Of a DNA stretch of 64,000 bases, positions 47,801-58,116 are shown one piece after another. The DNA comes from Sophora flavescens. Lineage: Eukaryota; Streptophyta; Magnoliopsida; Fabales; Fabaceae. A program made the position numbers and the translations under genes. Location: positions 99,280,759 through 99,344,758 of the forward strand of contig CM061070.1 of NCBI GenBank assembly GCA_030762895.1. Direction: 5' to 3'. The notes beneath the pieces were generated by a model. The model made no database searches and had not been told where the DNA came from. It was given only the letters and a program-made list of their open reading frames with translations. Numbering within the stretch: position 1 is the first letter of the stretch; every line of letters begins with the position of its first letter.

Positions 47801-47905
47801 TTAAACTTGCAGATATTCAACAATCCAACTCCATTATCTGATTCCGACATCAACAACATAAGGAAGCGTTGGACAACTTTCTTTCTTGAAGTGTACCAAT
47901 CATAA
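44848..47905 (+). pseudogene. Second CACTA gene: Transposase_24-type N-terminus joined to a Ulp1/C48 protease-like C-terminus
   Basis: Eleven exons can be traced with AG/GT joints: 44848-45132, 45232-45438, 45526-45798, 45879-46526, 46614-46682, 46764-46966 (runs into a stop), about 47015-47166, 47231-47335, 47449-47500, 47605-47700 and 47813-47905. Exons 1-3 match the plant transposase Ptta/En/Spm domain (DNWKDVPTDVKDQIWE, KYAGERWRAFK, SRGGYKKLGQIM). Exons 7-11 match the C48 domain common in plant CACTA elements (LYGFIDPMFIQ, FFCSIGNKPENELQ, GSWECGYYVMQWM with the presumed catalytic Cys, and RKRWTTFFLEVY). Breaks: one extra G at the exon 2 donor, a stop after exon 6 (LWCT*), a stop in place of Trp right after the presumed catalytic His (QH*QLL), and a stop in exon 10. 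Confidence 0.8.
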
Positions 47906-47907
47906 TT

Positions 47908-47977
<70 letters not shown>

Positions 47978-48266
47978 TAGTTTAAAAACTTATCATGTAC
48001 TAGCTATAGTGTACTTTTGACTGATCATATGTATTTTGATATGAAATCTATAATATATCATGTAGCTTTTTGGTTTCTAATTATCTTTGTTGTCTGAATG
48101 TAATTGAACATACATATGTATTGTTTAGTATATATTAATTGTGTTTTTGTTGTACAAATGTGATTGTTGAGAATATTTAGAGTATGTTATTTTGGTATTG
48201 ATCTGCATTATTACTGAAATAGGGGAAATGAATGATAGAAATGTAAATAACAGTTTAAAAAAAAAA
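47906..48266. repeat. TA microsatellite and CACTA 3' spacer
   Basis: A run of about 32 TA repeats (47910-47972) is followed by AT-rich sequence to the right hairpin array. No gene. Confidence 0.9.
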
Positions 48267-48620
48267 GACTTTACACATGGGTTTTAATAAAACCGATGTG
48301 GAAATTTCAATTTCCACATCGGTTTTAATGTAAACCGATGTGGAAAGTGAAATTTCCACATCGGTTTTCAAGAAAACCGATGTGTAAAGTCTAATTTCCA
48401 CATCGGTTTTTTTAAAACCGATGTGGAAAGTGATATTTCCAATAGTTTACCAATTAACAAATGAACTTTCAACATCAGTTTATGTAAAAACCGCTGTTAA
48501 AAATGTACTTTACACATCGATTTTAAAACCGATGTGAAAAGTGGCAATAAACCACATCGGTCTTTTCAACATCAGTTTGAAAACCGATGTGAAAAGCCAA
48601 AAATAACCGATGTGAAATCA
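48267..48620. repeat. Right subterminal hairpin array of the CACTA element
   Basis: Seven to eight units pair CCACATCGGTTTT with AAAACCGATGTGG across short loops, with TTTCCA-type spacers. They are the same motif as the left array and run to within about 10 bp of the terminal CACTAGTG. Some units have drifted (CATCAGTTT, CATCGATTT). Confidence 0.88.
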
Positions 48621-48692
48621 TTTTTCTGCACTAGTGATTCAGATTTGATATCTAGTCAGGTAATGAAAGAAAAAAATTCATAATATTATTTT

Positions 48693-48845
48693 TTACTGAA
48701 AAATGAAGTGATAATTCATATGTCTTTCACATACATCTGTGGCTTCAGCTTTTAATTCTTGTATTAGATTTCTTAAGCTATTTTGATTAGTTAAATCTAA
48801 CATACTTAATCTATATACAAACTTTTCTATATTTTGAGACTCCAT
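48693..48845 (-). pseudogene. Small viral ORF after the primer site, truncated (EPRV copy 2)
   Basis: Fifty codons starting MESQNIEKFVYRLSMLDL match the ORF at 10818-11072 of copy 1 through the HMNYH stretch, then diverge into non-viral sequence and stop. The viral junction lies here, about 65 bp from the CACTA right end. The copy 1 version continues with a Cys-rich motif that is missing here. Confidence 0.6.
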
Positions 48846-48861
48846 AATTCTTTCTAGTACT

Positions 48862-48875
48862 TAGCTCTGATACCA
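48862..48875 (-). other. Primer-binding site (initiator tRNA-Met) of EPRV copy 2
   Basis: On the minus strand TGGTATCAGAGCTA differs by one base from the copy 1 site. It lies between the two small ORFs, as in copy 1. Confidence 0.85.
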
Positions 48876-48936
48876 AAATGGTACCACCCTATTAATTTCC
48901 TTTTTTGTTTTATTTATTATCTTATCAGGGTAGTGT

Positions 48937-49170
48937 TTATACATAATATGGGTAGTGTTCATGCATAATTTGGGTTACTAATAATTCATACCCATATTCA
49001 CTTATAGATTCATCTATTTCTACCAATTCTTTAATTATCTGTTTTTGTTCTTCTTTGCAAAATGCTAACTGCATTCTTTGTTGTACTTGTTTTAGATAAA
49101 GTTCTTCTTGCCAATGTTGGTGCTTTAATTTGTTAATTATTATTTGCTTACAGTCTTTGGATATTTTCAT
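48937..49170 (-). CDS. Small viral ORF, second PIDCK-type repeat, open frame (EPRV copy 2)
   Basis: An open 77-codon frame beginning MKISKDCKQIIINKLKHQH and ending near MHEHYPYYV. It corresponds to the frame interrupted by two stops in copy 1 (10481-10744), so it shows the ORF's length. The LTR retrotransposon inserted 10 bp upstream of its ATG and removed any upstream in-frame extension. No domain recognised. Confidence 0.55.
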   Translation of the reverse strand: MKISKDCKQIIINKLKHQHWQEELYLKQVQQRMQLAFCKEEQKQIIKELVEIDESISEYGYELLVTQIMHEHYPYYV

Positions 49171-49180
49171 ATCTAATATA

Positions 49181-50580
49181 TGATGAGTGTGATTTCACCT
49201 CATATTTCATTGACATTTTGCATGCATTTTCATATAGCTTAGGCATATTTAATTTGATTCTTTTATAGTTTTTACCTCGGAACGGGTAAGGCGGTTTTGT
49301 GGTGTTGTTGTGCAGGAATTAAGGATTAAAATGCTCAAGATTAACCATGATGGAGCTTGCATGAAGATGGGGCTTGAAAAGTGAATAAAATGAGCAAAAG
49401 GAGCCCATCACGGCCATGATCAAGTAGAGATGAAAAGAAATAATGGAAAAGTCAGAACTGGTCACGGCCAGCCCGTGATGTCCATCACGGCCGTGACATG
49501 TCAGCTGAACCAGACCCTCACAGGCAGAACTGATCACGGCCTAGCCGTGATGGTGATCATGGCCGTGACAGACCAACCAGCGAAGCAACTTCCAAGCCAG
49601 AATCCGTCACGGTCTAGCCGTGACAGGCATCACGGCCGTGACGCGCAATATTTGGATCTGTAGAAACTGATTTGATCTGAATTTGTGTTTGATTGAGATT
49701 CAAATCACCCTAATCTATAAATAGGGCAATTAGGCAGGGACTCTTTGGAGACTTTTGGGCTACTACACTTAGGCAAAAATTAGGATTCTCTTCCTCTTCT
49801 TCTTCTCTTCTCTTAGGTTTTATTTCATGTTTATGTTAATCAAGCTTGCCATCACCATGGCATTGCTTGAGTAGTAGCTTTATTTCTAGGGATTGGGGCT
49901 ATGCCCAAGATCTGATTTATGTTATGAATTGATGTTTTACCTTTGTTAATTTCGATTTTGCTTTAGATCTGATTTCTATTGTTTAAATTACTCGTAAATT
50001 CGGTGGCCACTTGTTTGCGTGTCGTAGATACTCTAAGGAGGAACCTAGCGGTCAACTTAGGTATCGGATCTATAGAATCAGACTTAGGACTTAAACCACG
50101 AGAGTTAGAAGCGGTCCTTCGAGGGTTAACGAATTGTCACAAAGCTTAAAGGGTTCAGTCTAAATTTAATTACCACAAGAGTAGGGATTGGTTTAATTGG
50201 TCACGGTTTTTGTAACCCGAGAGGGAGCATTAAATTATTAAGGATAAATTCGCCTTCAAAGCAATTTTGGTAATTAACAAGGGGTAGTCAATTTAGTAAC
50301 ATAAACAATCTTGTTGGTAACCCAGTTCCTAGGAATCTCTTTAGATTTGAAAAACCCCTAATTGATTTACTTTTCTGTTTTAATTGATTGCATTCTTAAT
50401 TATCTGATTCTCTAGTTTATTCTTATTTCAAAAACCAAATCTTTTCAAAATCCTTTTTTATATAGTCTAGTTTAATTGATTTAATAATTAGTTGTGATTT
50501 GAGATCACTGTCTCTGTGGGATCGATCTTTTTATTACTTGACGACGAATCCGGTACACTTGCCGGAATCCACGCACATCA
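49181..50580 (+). repeat. Left LTR (1400 bp)
   Basis: TG...CA termini. A promoter-like TATAAATA lies at 49716-49723. U3 carries GC-rich palindromes at about 49406-49645 (GATCACGGCCTAGCCGTGAT and ATCACGGCCGTGA types). Compared with the right LTR it lacks about 28 bp in the first palindrome unit but has about 125 bp near 50225-50350 that the right LTR lacks. Confidence 0.92.
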
Positions 50581-50586
50581 AGTTTT

Positions 50587-50604
50587 TGGCGCCGTTGCCG
50601 GGGA
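50587..50604 (+). other. Primer-binding site of the LTR retrotransposon
   Basis: TGGCGCCGTTGCCGGGGA starts 6 bp after the left LTR. It is the form typical of Athila/Tat-group plant Gypsy elements and is attributed to tRNA-Asp in that group. Confidence 0.8.
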
Positions 50605-50743
50605 CTGTGCTTTCTTGAATCTCAATTTAATTTTTAAATTGATTTTTCTGGACTCTTTCTTTTTATTTAATTTTTATATTTTTAAAAAAATATTTATCTC
50701 TTTTTCTTTCTAGAGTATCTATCTCTCTGTGTTTTTCTCTTCT

Positions 50744-52401
50744 ATGCAAAGATCCCCAAGTCTTGGAAACCTTATCGAAGTTGACCCCGAAATCGAGAGG
50801 ATCTTCCATAGACGTAGGAGACTAAAAAGAGAAAGGGAGAGGTTGATTCTCATTCCACTCATGGCGAATCTACCTGATACCAAACCATTGAAGGACTACG
50901 CAGCCCCAAATGCTAGGGGTTTGCGAACTGGGATTGTTAGGCCAGAAATCGAGGCGGAGAACTACACTATACCGCCTATGCTGATTAGCATGATTAGGCA
51001 ACATCAATTCGGAGGATTGCCCTCGGAGGACCCGACTGATCATGTGGAGACATTCCTGGAGTTCACCGATGCAATTAGAATTCATGGCGCCCCGATTGAT
51101 GCTATTCGCTTGAGGTTGTTCCCTTCCTGTCTTACTGGAAAGGCAAAAGCTTGGCTGAAGCAAGTGCCCGCTAATACCTTGTCAACTTGGGACCAACTGG
51201 AGCAGGCATTCTTGGAGAAATTCTTCCCTCCATCCAAGACGGCTACGAACTCAGATCTCCGACTTCTTACAAAAGGACGGTGAATGCTTATCCGAAGCTT
51301 GGGATTGCTAGAGTCTTGCCCACATCATGGACTCGAGAGGTGGCTATTAGTGCATACCTTCTACAACGGATTGGATTACTCTTCGAGGTGTCACTTGACT
51401 CCGCAGCTGGTGGAGCCTTTATGAATAGACCTCTGAACGAAGCATTCAATATCATTGAAAATGTAGCCACCAACTACCACCAATGGGGTTCGGAAAGAGG
51501 TAATAACCCGAAAAAGCTTTCGGGGGGTAAGTTTGAAATGAATAGCACTGAACTTATTATGTCTAAATTTGACTCATTGAATAAACGCTTTGATCAGCTT
51601 GAAAAGGCTAATGTGAGTTCAATAGGTGCTACTAATATTGTTTGTGAGATTTGTGGAATGTAGGGACATGACATAATGGAGTGCCCACATGGTATTGCTC
51701 ATGGATCCGGTGCTTCGGTGGAACAAGTGAACTCTTGCCACAACTTCTATGACACGAGCCTGAAGTTGCCAAATTATGCTCCTCCTAATTCTTACAACCA
51801 AGGAAGGAAGAATAGCCCTTACCTCTCCTACGGGAACTACAACAACACGTTGAATCACGAATTCCAGGAAGGCCAAGATAATAGGAAACCCGAATCGGGG
51901 TATCCTCAGGTACAAAAATCTAAACTTGAGTCTCTTTTGGAAAATTTTGTTGAAACTCAAACAAAACAAAATGAAGAGTTTAGGCAACAAGGTAGGGCAG
52001 TCAATGAGGCAATAAAAGAGTTAGCATCTAAGGTAGATAACTTAGCCATCCATAATAAGATGTTAGAAACTTAGATTGCCCAACAAGCTAGTACATATTC
52101 TAGACCTAAGGGTACGTTTTCGGGACAACCCAAAGTTAATCCCAATGAACATTGTAATGCCATATAATTGAGGGATGATAAGCTTGGGGTGGTTGAAAAG
52201 GATGTGGAATGTGAGGAGGACATGAGCGAAGATGAAGAGATAGAGCCAAAGTATGTCCCTCCACCACCTTACCAACCCCCAATACCTTTCCCACAAAGGT
52301 TGGTCAAGAGAAAGCAAGTAGAAATAGAAACTAAGAGTTTAATTGAGGAGCACAATGCCATGATAAAAACTAATATGCCTCCTAAACTAAAGGATACATG
52401 A
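50744..52401 (+). pseudogene. Gag pseudogene of the Athila-like retrotransposon
   Basis: ATG 50744 opens a frame with an Arg-rich N-terminus (RRRRLKRERERL), then the retrotransposon gag domain (HVETFLEFTDAIR, RLRLFPSCLTGKAKAWL, TWDQLEQAFLEKFFP). A frameshift follows at about 51270, plus a short deletion. The frame resumes with AAGGAFMNRPLNEAFNIIEN and YHQWGSERGN. A zinc-knuckle-like segment (CEICGM, then GHDIMECP) is split by a TAG at 51661. Further stops lie at 52072-52074 and around 52165. Gag would form the virus-like particle; this copy cannot make a full protein. Confidence 0.85.
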
Positions 52402-53091
52402 ATTTTCTCTATTGCTTGCTCAATTGGAGAGGTGAAAATAGACCAAGCCTTATGTGACTTAGGGGCTAGTGCGAGTTTGATGCCGCTTACTATCTTTGAG
52501 AGGTTAGGAACCAAGAAATTGAGTCCATCCGAATCCTCTTTACAATTTGCGGATGACTCAACTAAAACTCCTCTAGGCATACTAGAGAATGTCCCCGTAA
52601 AGGTAGGGAAATTTTTCATTCCTACCAATTTCATGGTGTTGGATATGAACGGGAATTCTAAATTCCCTATCATTCTTGGAAGGCCATTCTTGGCCACAGC
52701 TGGAGCGATAATAGACGTAAAAAATGGCAAGCTCTCTTTAAATGTAGAGGAAGGTAGGGTAGATTTTGATTTGACTAACTCATATAACAACCCTCCTTTT
52801 GAGAGTCATGTGTGCAGGATCAATATAATATCTCCAGAGGTGAAGGAAGAGCCTAATATGGAAGCAACTCCGAAGCTTTGCAAGACAAATGGTGCACCAA
52901 ATGGTGATGAAGTTGGAATTGCTCCTCATGTGGAGATAAAACTTCTGCCGGGAGGAAATAAGGCCATGAAACTCAGAGTAAAGAGAGCAAAGCGAAAGCG
53001 CAACTGGCCATATAAACAAAATCGGCTCTTTGAAGGACTTTCATGGAAGAGAGGTGTTCTTGCACTTCCAAACTCAGCCGACCCCGGTTGA
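52402..53091 (+). pseudogene. Aspartic protease region of the Athila-like retrotransposon
   Basis: An open stretch from about 52432 has the Athila-type active site CDLGASASLMP, then TPLGILENVPVKVGKF, FMVLDMNGNSKFPIILGRPF and TAGAIIDVKNGKLSL, the usual retropepsin layout. It ends at TGA 53089-53091 after a basic tail (KRAKRKRNW). The upstream link to gag is broken by a TGA at 52399, so it is not expressed as a fusion. No RT domain follows. Confidence 0.85.
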
Positions 53092-54927
53092 TTGAAAGAA
53101 GTATGGTCAAGCTTAAGACCGTAAATAAGCGCTTCTTGGGAGGCAACCCAAGTTTCCTTTCCCTTTTCCATTTGTTTTTGAATTTTATTTTTGAATAATT
53201 ATAGAAGATCAAGAGAAGAAAGATCACTAACTGATGGTTTTGCCAAGTATTTTCAGGTTATGAAAGTAGTAAGAGCAAGAAGGCAAGGAAAAATAAAGTC
53301 AGAAGTCATCACACCCAGGCCGTGACAGTGGTCACGGCCGTGATTAGCTAACCAAAGAAGATTAGAAAGGATCACGGCCCAGCCGTGATATCCATCACGG
53401 GCGTGATGAGAAGGACCTTGAAGATCAGAATGTATCACAGCCTAGCCGTGATGGTGGTCACGACCGTGACATGCCAGCTCCTATAGACCAGAATTGATCA
53501 CGGCCTGCCCGTGATGAGCATCACGGCCGTGACACATTTTCCAGCATCTCTATGACTGGCATGCGAGCCAGCACCCTCTACCACCTCGGTGAGTTGTTCC
53601 ATTTTTCTCCTCTCTCCGACTTGATTATTTACATTGGGGACAATGTAAGTTTTTAAGCTTGGGGTAGGGGTATTTTTGCAATTTTTTGCATTTTTCATGT
53701 TGCATTCATATAGGCATAGTTTTGCATGATCACATGATTAGATTGCCCCTTGTTTAGATTATGCATCCAATTGTGAGAACTTTGTGCCAAATGAATTGAG
53801 ACGGTGAATTTTTTAACTCAATTTTTGTATTCTTGTGATAAGGCTAAAAATAAAAATGCTTGAGATAATCTTTTGATAGTTGATAATTAGCATGTGGTTC
53901 CTTAGATTTGTGTTTCTCATTGATTTTAAACTACTAAATGTGAGATTTTTGAGCCTAAAAGGGGTACTCACTAAATCTACCCCATTCTTTGTGATAGAGT
54001 GTTTTATTCCTCTTGGATTGTATTTTCTAGAACTTGACTTGAAACCATTTTGAAACTTAAAAATTTTTGAAAACATATTTGAAAATGATTGAGGCACTAG
54101 GTATTTTTTTGGCCTTCTGAACTTTGATTGATTAAATGCTACCCCTTAGTTGCCCAATTTTGAGCCTAAAAGAATAAAATAATTTTCTTGGTACCTTGAA
54201 ATATTTTGATGAATGATGCTTGGCATGAGACCTTTTAAAGTATTGCACGAAGGGTAAAAAGGTAGTTTGAAAAATAAAATGAGGGATGAGAAAGTTAGAG
54301 AAATATTTCTCTTAAGCTGAAAGTCTCCCCTTCTCCAACAAAATAAAATAAAGTAAACAAAAAAAATGGAGAAGGGGATGAGAAAGAGAAAGTGAGAAAT
54401 AAAATAAAAAAAAATAAAAAAAAAAATAAAGAAAGGTGGAAAAGTGAACTAAAGCCCACAAAGGTATTTTAGAAGGTTGTCATGCTTTGTATTGTTTGAT
54501 ATTTTCTTTAGCCTTCTTGAAATTTCCTTTTCTTGATTTCCCCACCTAACAATTAATCACATGGCCCCATTACAACCATAATAAAAGACCTCTTGATTCT
54601 TGTGTGTTTTCATTAATAAAGTAGAGATTTGGTTAATAGTCAAGCTTATGGTAGAATACATTCCTTGAGGAAATTGAGCGAATTGTCATACACCCTTAAA
54701 CACTTGAGTGAGGTGAGAAGAGTGCCCGAAAGTGTGAGACATGAATCTAGAAAACCTAGGCTTCTAATTGGACTTGAAATTGATTGTCTCTTGGGTACTT
54801 ATTGAATATGCCTGTTACTTGGATTAGTTACTCGGGTTCTTGGTTCACTGTCCATGCTTTGATTGTTTATCTTGACTGGCCTTGGTGATTGCTTGAGGAC
54901 AAGCAAAGTCTTAAGTTGGTGGTAGTT
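53092..54927 (+). other. Non-coding internal region of the LTR element, with polypurine-type tract
   Basis: Where RT, RNase H and integrase would be expected there is no recognisable coding sequence. A GC-rich palindrome array lies at 53307-53535 (listed separately), followed by AT-rich sequence with A-runs near 54340-54430. The tract AAGTTGGTGGTAGTT just before the right LTR fits the polypurine tract of Athila-group elements. Confidence 0.75.
53307..53535. repeat. Internal array of GC-rich palindromes
   Basis: Four units of about 55-75 bp, each with a split palindrome (CACGGCCTAGCCGTG type) followed about 10 bp later by a second one (ATCACGGCCGTGA type). The same unit recurs in both LTRs (49406-49645 and 55153-55412) and, reversed, in the CACTA element (40957-41200). 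It is rich in CpG. Confidence 0.85.
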
Positions 54928-56228
54928 TGATGAGTGTGATTTCACCTCACATTTCATTGACATTTTGCATGCATTTTCATATAGCTTAGGCATATTTAAT
55001 TTGATTCTTTGTTAGTTTTTACCTTGGAATGGGTAAGGCGGTTTTGTGGTATTGTTGTGCAGGAATTAAGGATTAAAATGCTCAAGATTAACCATGATGG
55101 AGCTTGCACGAAGATGAGACTTGAAAAGTGAAGAAAATGAGCCAAACAGAGCCCATCACGGCCTAGCCGTGATGGCCATCACTGCCATGATCGAGTAGAG
55201 CTGAAAAGAAAGAGTGGAAAACTCAGAACTGGTCACGGCCAGCCCGTGATGTCCATCACGGCCGTGACATGTCAGCTGAACCAGACCCTCACAGGCAGAA
55301 CTGATCACGGCCTAGCCGTGATGGTGATCACGGTCGTGACAGACCAACCAGCGAAGCAACTTCCAAGCCAGAATCCGTCACGGTCTAGCCGTGACAGGCA
55401 TCACGGCCGTGACGCGCAATATTTGGATCTGTAGAAACTGATTTGATCTGAATTTGTGTTTGATTGAGATTCAAATCACCCTAATCTATAAATAGGGCAA
55501 TTAGGCAGGGACTCTTTGGAGACTTTTGGGCTGCTACACTTAGGCAAAAATTAGGATTCTCTTCCTCTTCTTCTTCTCTTCTCTTAGGTTTTATTTCATG
55601 TTCATGTTAATCAAGCTTGCCATCACCATGGCATTGCTTGAGTAGTAGCTTTATTTCTAGGGATTGGGGCTATGCCCAATATCTGATTTATGTTATGAAT
55701 TGATGTTTTACCTTTGTTAATTTCGATTTTGCTTTAGATCTGATTTATATTGTTTAAATTACTCGTAAATTCGGTGGCCACTTGTTTGCGTGTCGTAGAT
55801 ACTCTAAGGAGGAACCTAGCGGTCAACTTAGGTATAGGATCTATAGAATCAGACTTAGGACTTAAATCACGAGAGTTAGAAGCGGTCCTTCGAGGGTTAA
55901 CGAATTGTCACAAAGCTTAAAGGGTTCAGTCTAAATTTAATTACCACGAGAGTAGGGATTGGTTTAATTGGACACGGTTTTTGTAACCCAAGATTTGAAA
56001 AACCCCTAATTGATTTACTTTTCTGTTTTAATTGATTGCATTCTTAATTATCTGATTTTCTAGTTTATTATTATTTCGAAAACCAAATCTTTTCAAAATC
56101 CTTTTTAATATAGTCCAGTTTAATTGATTTAATAATTAGTTGTGATTGGAGATCACGGTCTCTATGGGATCGATCTTTTTATTACTTGACGACGAATCCG
56201 GTACACTTGCCAGAATCCACGCACATCA
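54928..56228 (+). repeat. Right LTR (1301 bp)
   Basis: Same termini as the left LTR; TATAAATA at 55487-55494. About 125 bp present in the left LTR are missing between AACCC words near 55988, consistent with a short-homology deletion. Palindrome units lie at 55153, 55232, 55303 and 55376. It ends directly at the ATATA target repeat. Confidence 0.92.
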
Positions 56229-56254
56229 ATATACTTAATATTTACTTATCCATT

Positions 56255-56448
56255 TAATCATATAATAAGTCATATTCTTCATATATATCAGATAATGATT
56301 GTCTATCATATTCAAAAGTCAATCATATTTCTTCCATGTAATTCCATTCTATATCTAATGATATATGTGCTAAATACTAATATTCTTGTCTATACCGAGC
56401 TTTTATTTTCTCAATTATTAATTTTTTACAGTCGATGGGTAAGTTCAT
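56255..56448 (-). pseudogene. Small viral ORF, first PIDCK-type repeat (EPRV copy 2)
   Basis: On the minus strand ATG 56448 opens MNLPIDCKKLIIEKIKARY, then a TAG and, further on, the same TGA after WNYMEEI that is seen in copy 1. It ends with LSDIYEEYDLLYD close to the LTR insertion. The upstream EIISVLVMNLPIDCK context again resembles the second ORF. Confidence 0.5.
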
Positions 56449-56748
56449 AACTAACACACTTATTATTTCTTTCTCTATTTGTTCATCAAACTCTGAGTAT
56501 ATTTCCATTAATTAATGGAGCTAGATGAATTACTTTCTTGTTTTGTAGTTTTTCTGGTTTCTTCATAATTTTCCATATTTATTAATGCATTTTATTTCTA
56601 TATTAGTCTTCTGTCAATCCATTTTCTATATCTATTATTTAGGTCTTTCTCTAAATAATAATCTAAGTTCTTGTAAGGTTTCTTATTTCATTTTTAATTT
56701 AATCTTTTCTTGTCTTAAAGTCAAACATCCAAAGTTCCTCTATATTTT

Positions 56749-57678
56749 TCATATTCTATTTCTTAAATACTGAGCTATGTCTCTTACTTGATTCGATAAT
56801 TTATTAATTTTTTCTTCTTCATCAGTTTTTTCTGATTCGGAAAAAGTAATTGGTTTTGGAATTTGTCTAAAACTTAATGATTTTTAATTATTTATGGATA
56901 TTCCTAGTTTAGTTATTTCATTTCTTTTAGGATAATAAATTTTTCCTATTTCCTCAAAAAGTCTTGATATATCTATTCTATCATTATTTCTGAAGGTAAT
57001 ACTATGATGAGAATTTGTTAATGCATAATTAACACAATAAGTAATTGAGAAGATTTTATCTCCTGGTCTTATTAAATTATATCTTAAGAATCTATGTTCT
57101 AAGGTTAATGATTGATCTAATCTTTGGGTATCTAATGGAATTCTAATATTTGGGTCAACTTCGAATTTTAATTTAACATAAGCTAAATTTCCTTCAATAA
57201 CTCCTAGTATTTTGTCTTTTGGGTCAACTATTCTATCATCTTTCAAAACTAATTCTATTGGTGGATTTATTCCTTCCTGAAAGGTAGCTTTAATTAAAAC
57301 CTGTATGACTCCAATATGAATATATCCTATTTTCCTTCTATGTTCTTCCTTTTTAAAATTCCTTTTTAATTCGGTTAATTTCTTTTTATCTAGTAATTGT
57401 ATACAAGTATTTCCTTGCGTTTCTGATATGTCAATTGGAGTTTCATTAACTATCTTTCCATAATATATAATATTTTCTTTTTGATTAAATCTTTTCATTA
57501 TTCTTCTAAGTTTCTTCATATTTGCATCTTTTGCTAAGGTTAAATCCTCTTTTTGTATTTTCTGAAATAATTTTGGATCTATTAAGATATTTCCTTTATA
57601 GTTCCCATCTTCTTCAATAATTTGTAGGTATTCTATATCATTATTATCAATTTTTTCTCTTTCAATTTCATACATCAT
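56749..57678 (-). pseudogene. Movement protein pseudogene (30K superfamily), EPRV copy 2
   Basis: The first 264 codons are open and align with the copy 1 movement protein throughout, including GYIHIGVIQV and HSITFRNNDRIDIS. A stop at 56884 replaces the codon after SINN; matching sequence (KSLSFRQIPKPITF) continues beyond it to a final stop at 56749. Loss is therefore limited to the last ~45 residues. It follows the viral leader. Confidence 0.85.
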
Positions 57679-58116
57679 TATTTTCTAATAAAATAACTTA
57701 AAGGGTTGATAAATCATACCTGACTGGTCTTTTTTCAAGATTGGCCTTGAATTCTTTTGCCCACTGTTGCTTCCGCTTAGTCAAGTTGAACGAGATTCAA
57801 TAGTAAAGTAATTTGGAAATTTCAGTAATAAGAAGTAGTTTTTATTGATAATAAGTAAAGGGAAATACATAGGAACATAATGGATTCACTCTCAAGAATC
57901 TGACCCACACTCCTAGGAGGCTAGCACAGTTCTCTATCAAGGAGAACTTCTCAGACACGAGAGGTTTTTCTGAATGAAAACTCTACTCTACCTCAGCATA
58001 AGAGGACTTATTTATACACCTAATGATGCTAGGTAATTTACATAAAAGTCCTTACTATCTACATCAGTTCTTCAATCAGACTTTCAATAATTCATATGCT
58101 GACATATGCGCTTACG
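57679..58116 (-). promoter_or_regulatory. EPRV copy 2 intergenic promoter and leader
   Basis: On the minus strand TATAAATA (58009-58016) is preceded by TGACGTAAGCGC right at the TAV end, one TGACG motif where copy 1 has a cluster. A poly(A)-signal-like AATAAA lies about 170 bp after the TATA box. The layout matches 8522-8989. Confidence 0.65.

Larger units (their letters stand above)
39663..48636. mobile_element. CACTA (En/Spm-type) transposon, ~9 kb, with ATT target duplications
   Basis: The right terminus is the CACTA signature CACTAGTG, and the left is CACCAGTG (one change). Inside the ends, CAGTGCAAAA on the left pairs with CTAGTGCAGAAAAA on the right, read inwards. ATT flanks both sides (39660-39662 and 48637-48639), the 3-bp duplication expected of CACTA elements. 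Both ends carry arrays of short hairpins around CACATCGGTT. Inside, left to right: captured host gene 5' end, reversed LTR fragment, TNP2-type transposase pseudogene, and a second multi-exon gene. It inserted about 65 bp outside EPRV copy 2. With both genes broken it is unlikely to move by itself. Confidence 0.93.
49181..56228 (+). mobile_element. Non-autonomous Athila-like (Ty3/Gypsy) LTR retrotransposon inserted in EPRV copy 2
   Basis: Two LTRs starting TGATGAGTG and ending CGCACATCA bound the element. ATATA flanks both sides (49176-49180 and 56229-56233), a perfect 5-bp target duplication. A primer site TGGCGCCGTTGCCGGGGA (50587-50604; a tRNA-Asp type site common in Athila-group elements) follows the left LTR. 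Gag and protease remnants are in between. No reverse transcriptase, RNase H or integrase is visible in the 1.8 kb between protease and right LTR, so it must have moved with enzymes from another element. It interrupts viral sequence just upstream of 49170. Confidence 0.92.

Noticed and set aside
53307..53535. Palindromic GC-rich repeats as a possible CRISPR or integron-type array
   Set aside because: They lie inside an LTR retrotransposon, recur in its LTRs, and have no fixed repeat or spacer length.
53092..54927. Search for RT, RNase H and integrase in the LTR element
   Set aside because: No YxDD box, no DDE or HHCC pattern and no long open frame was seen, so the element is called non-autonomous.
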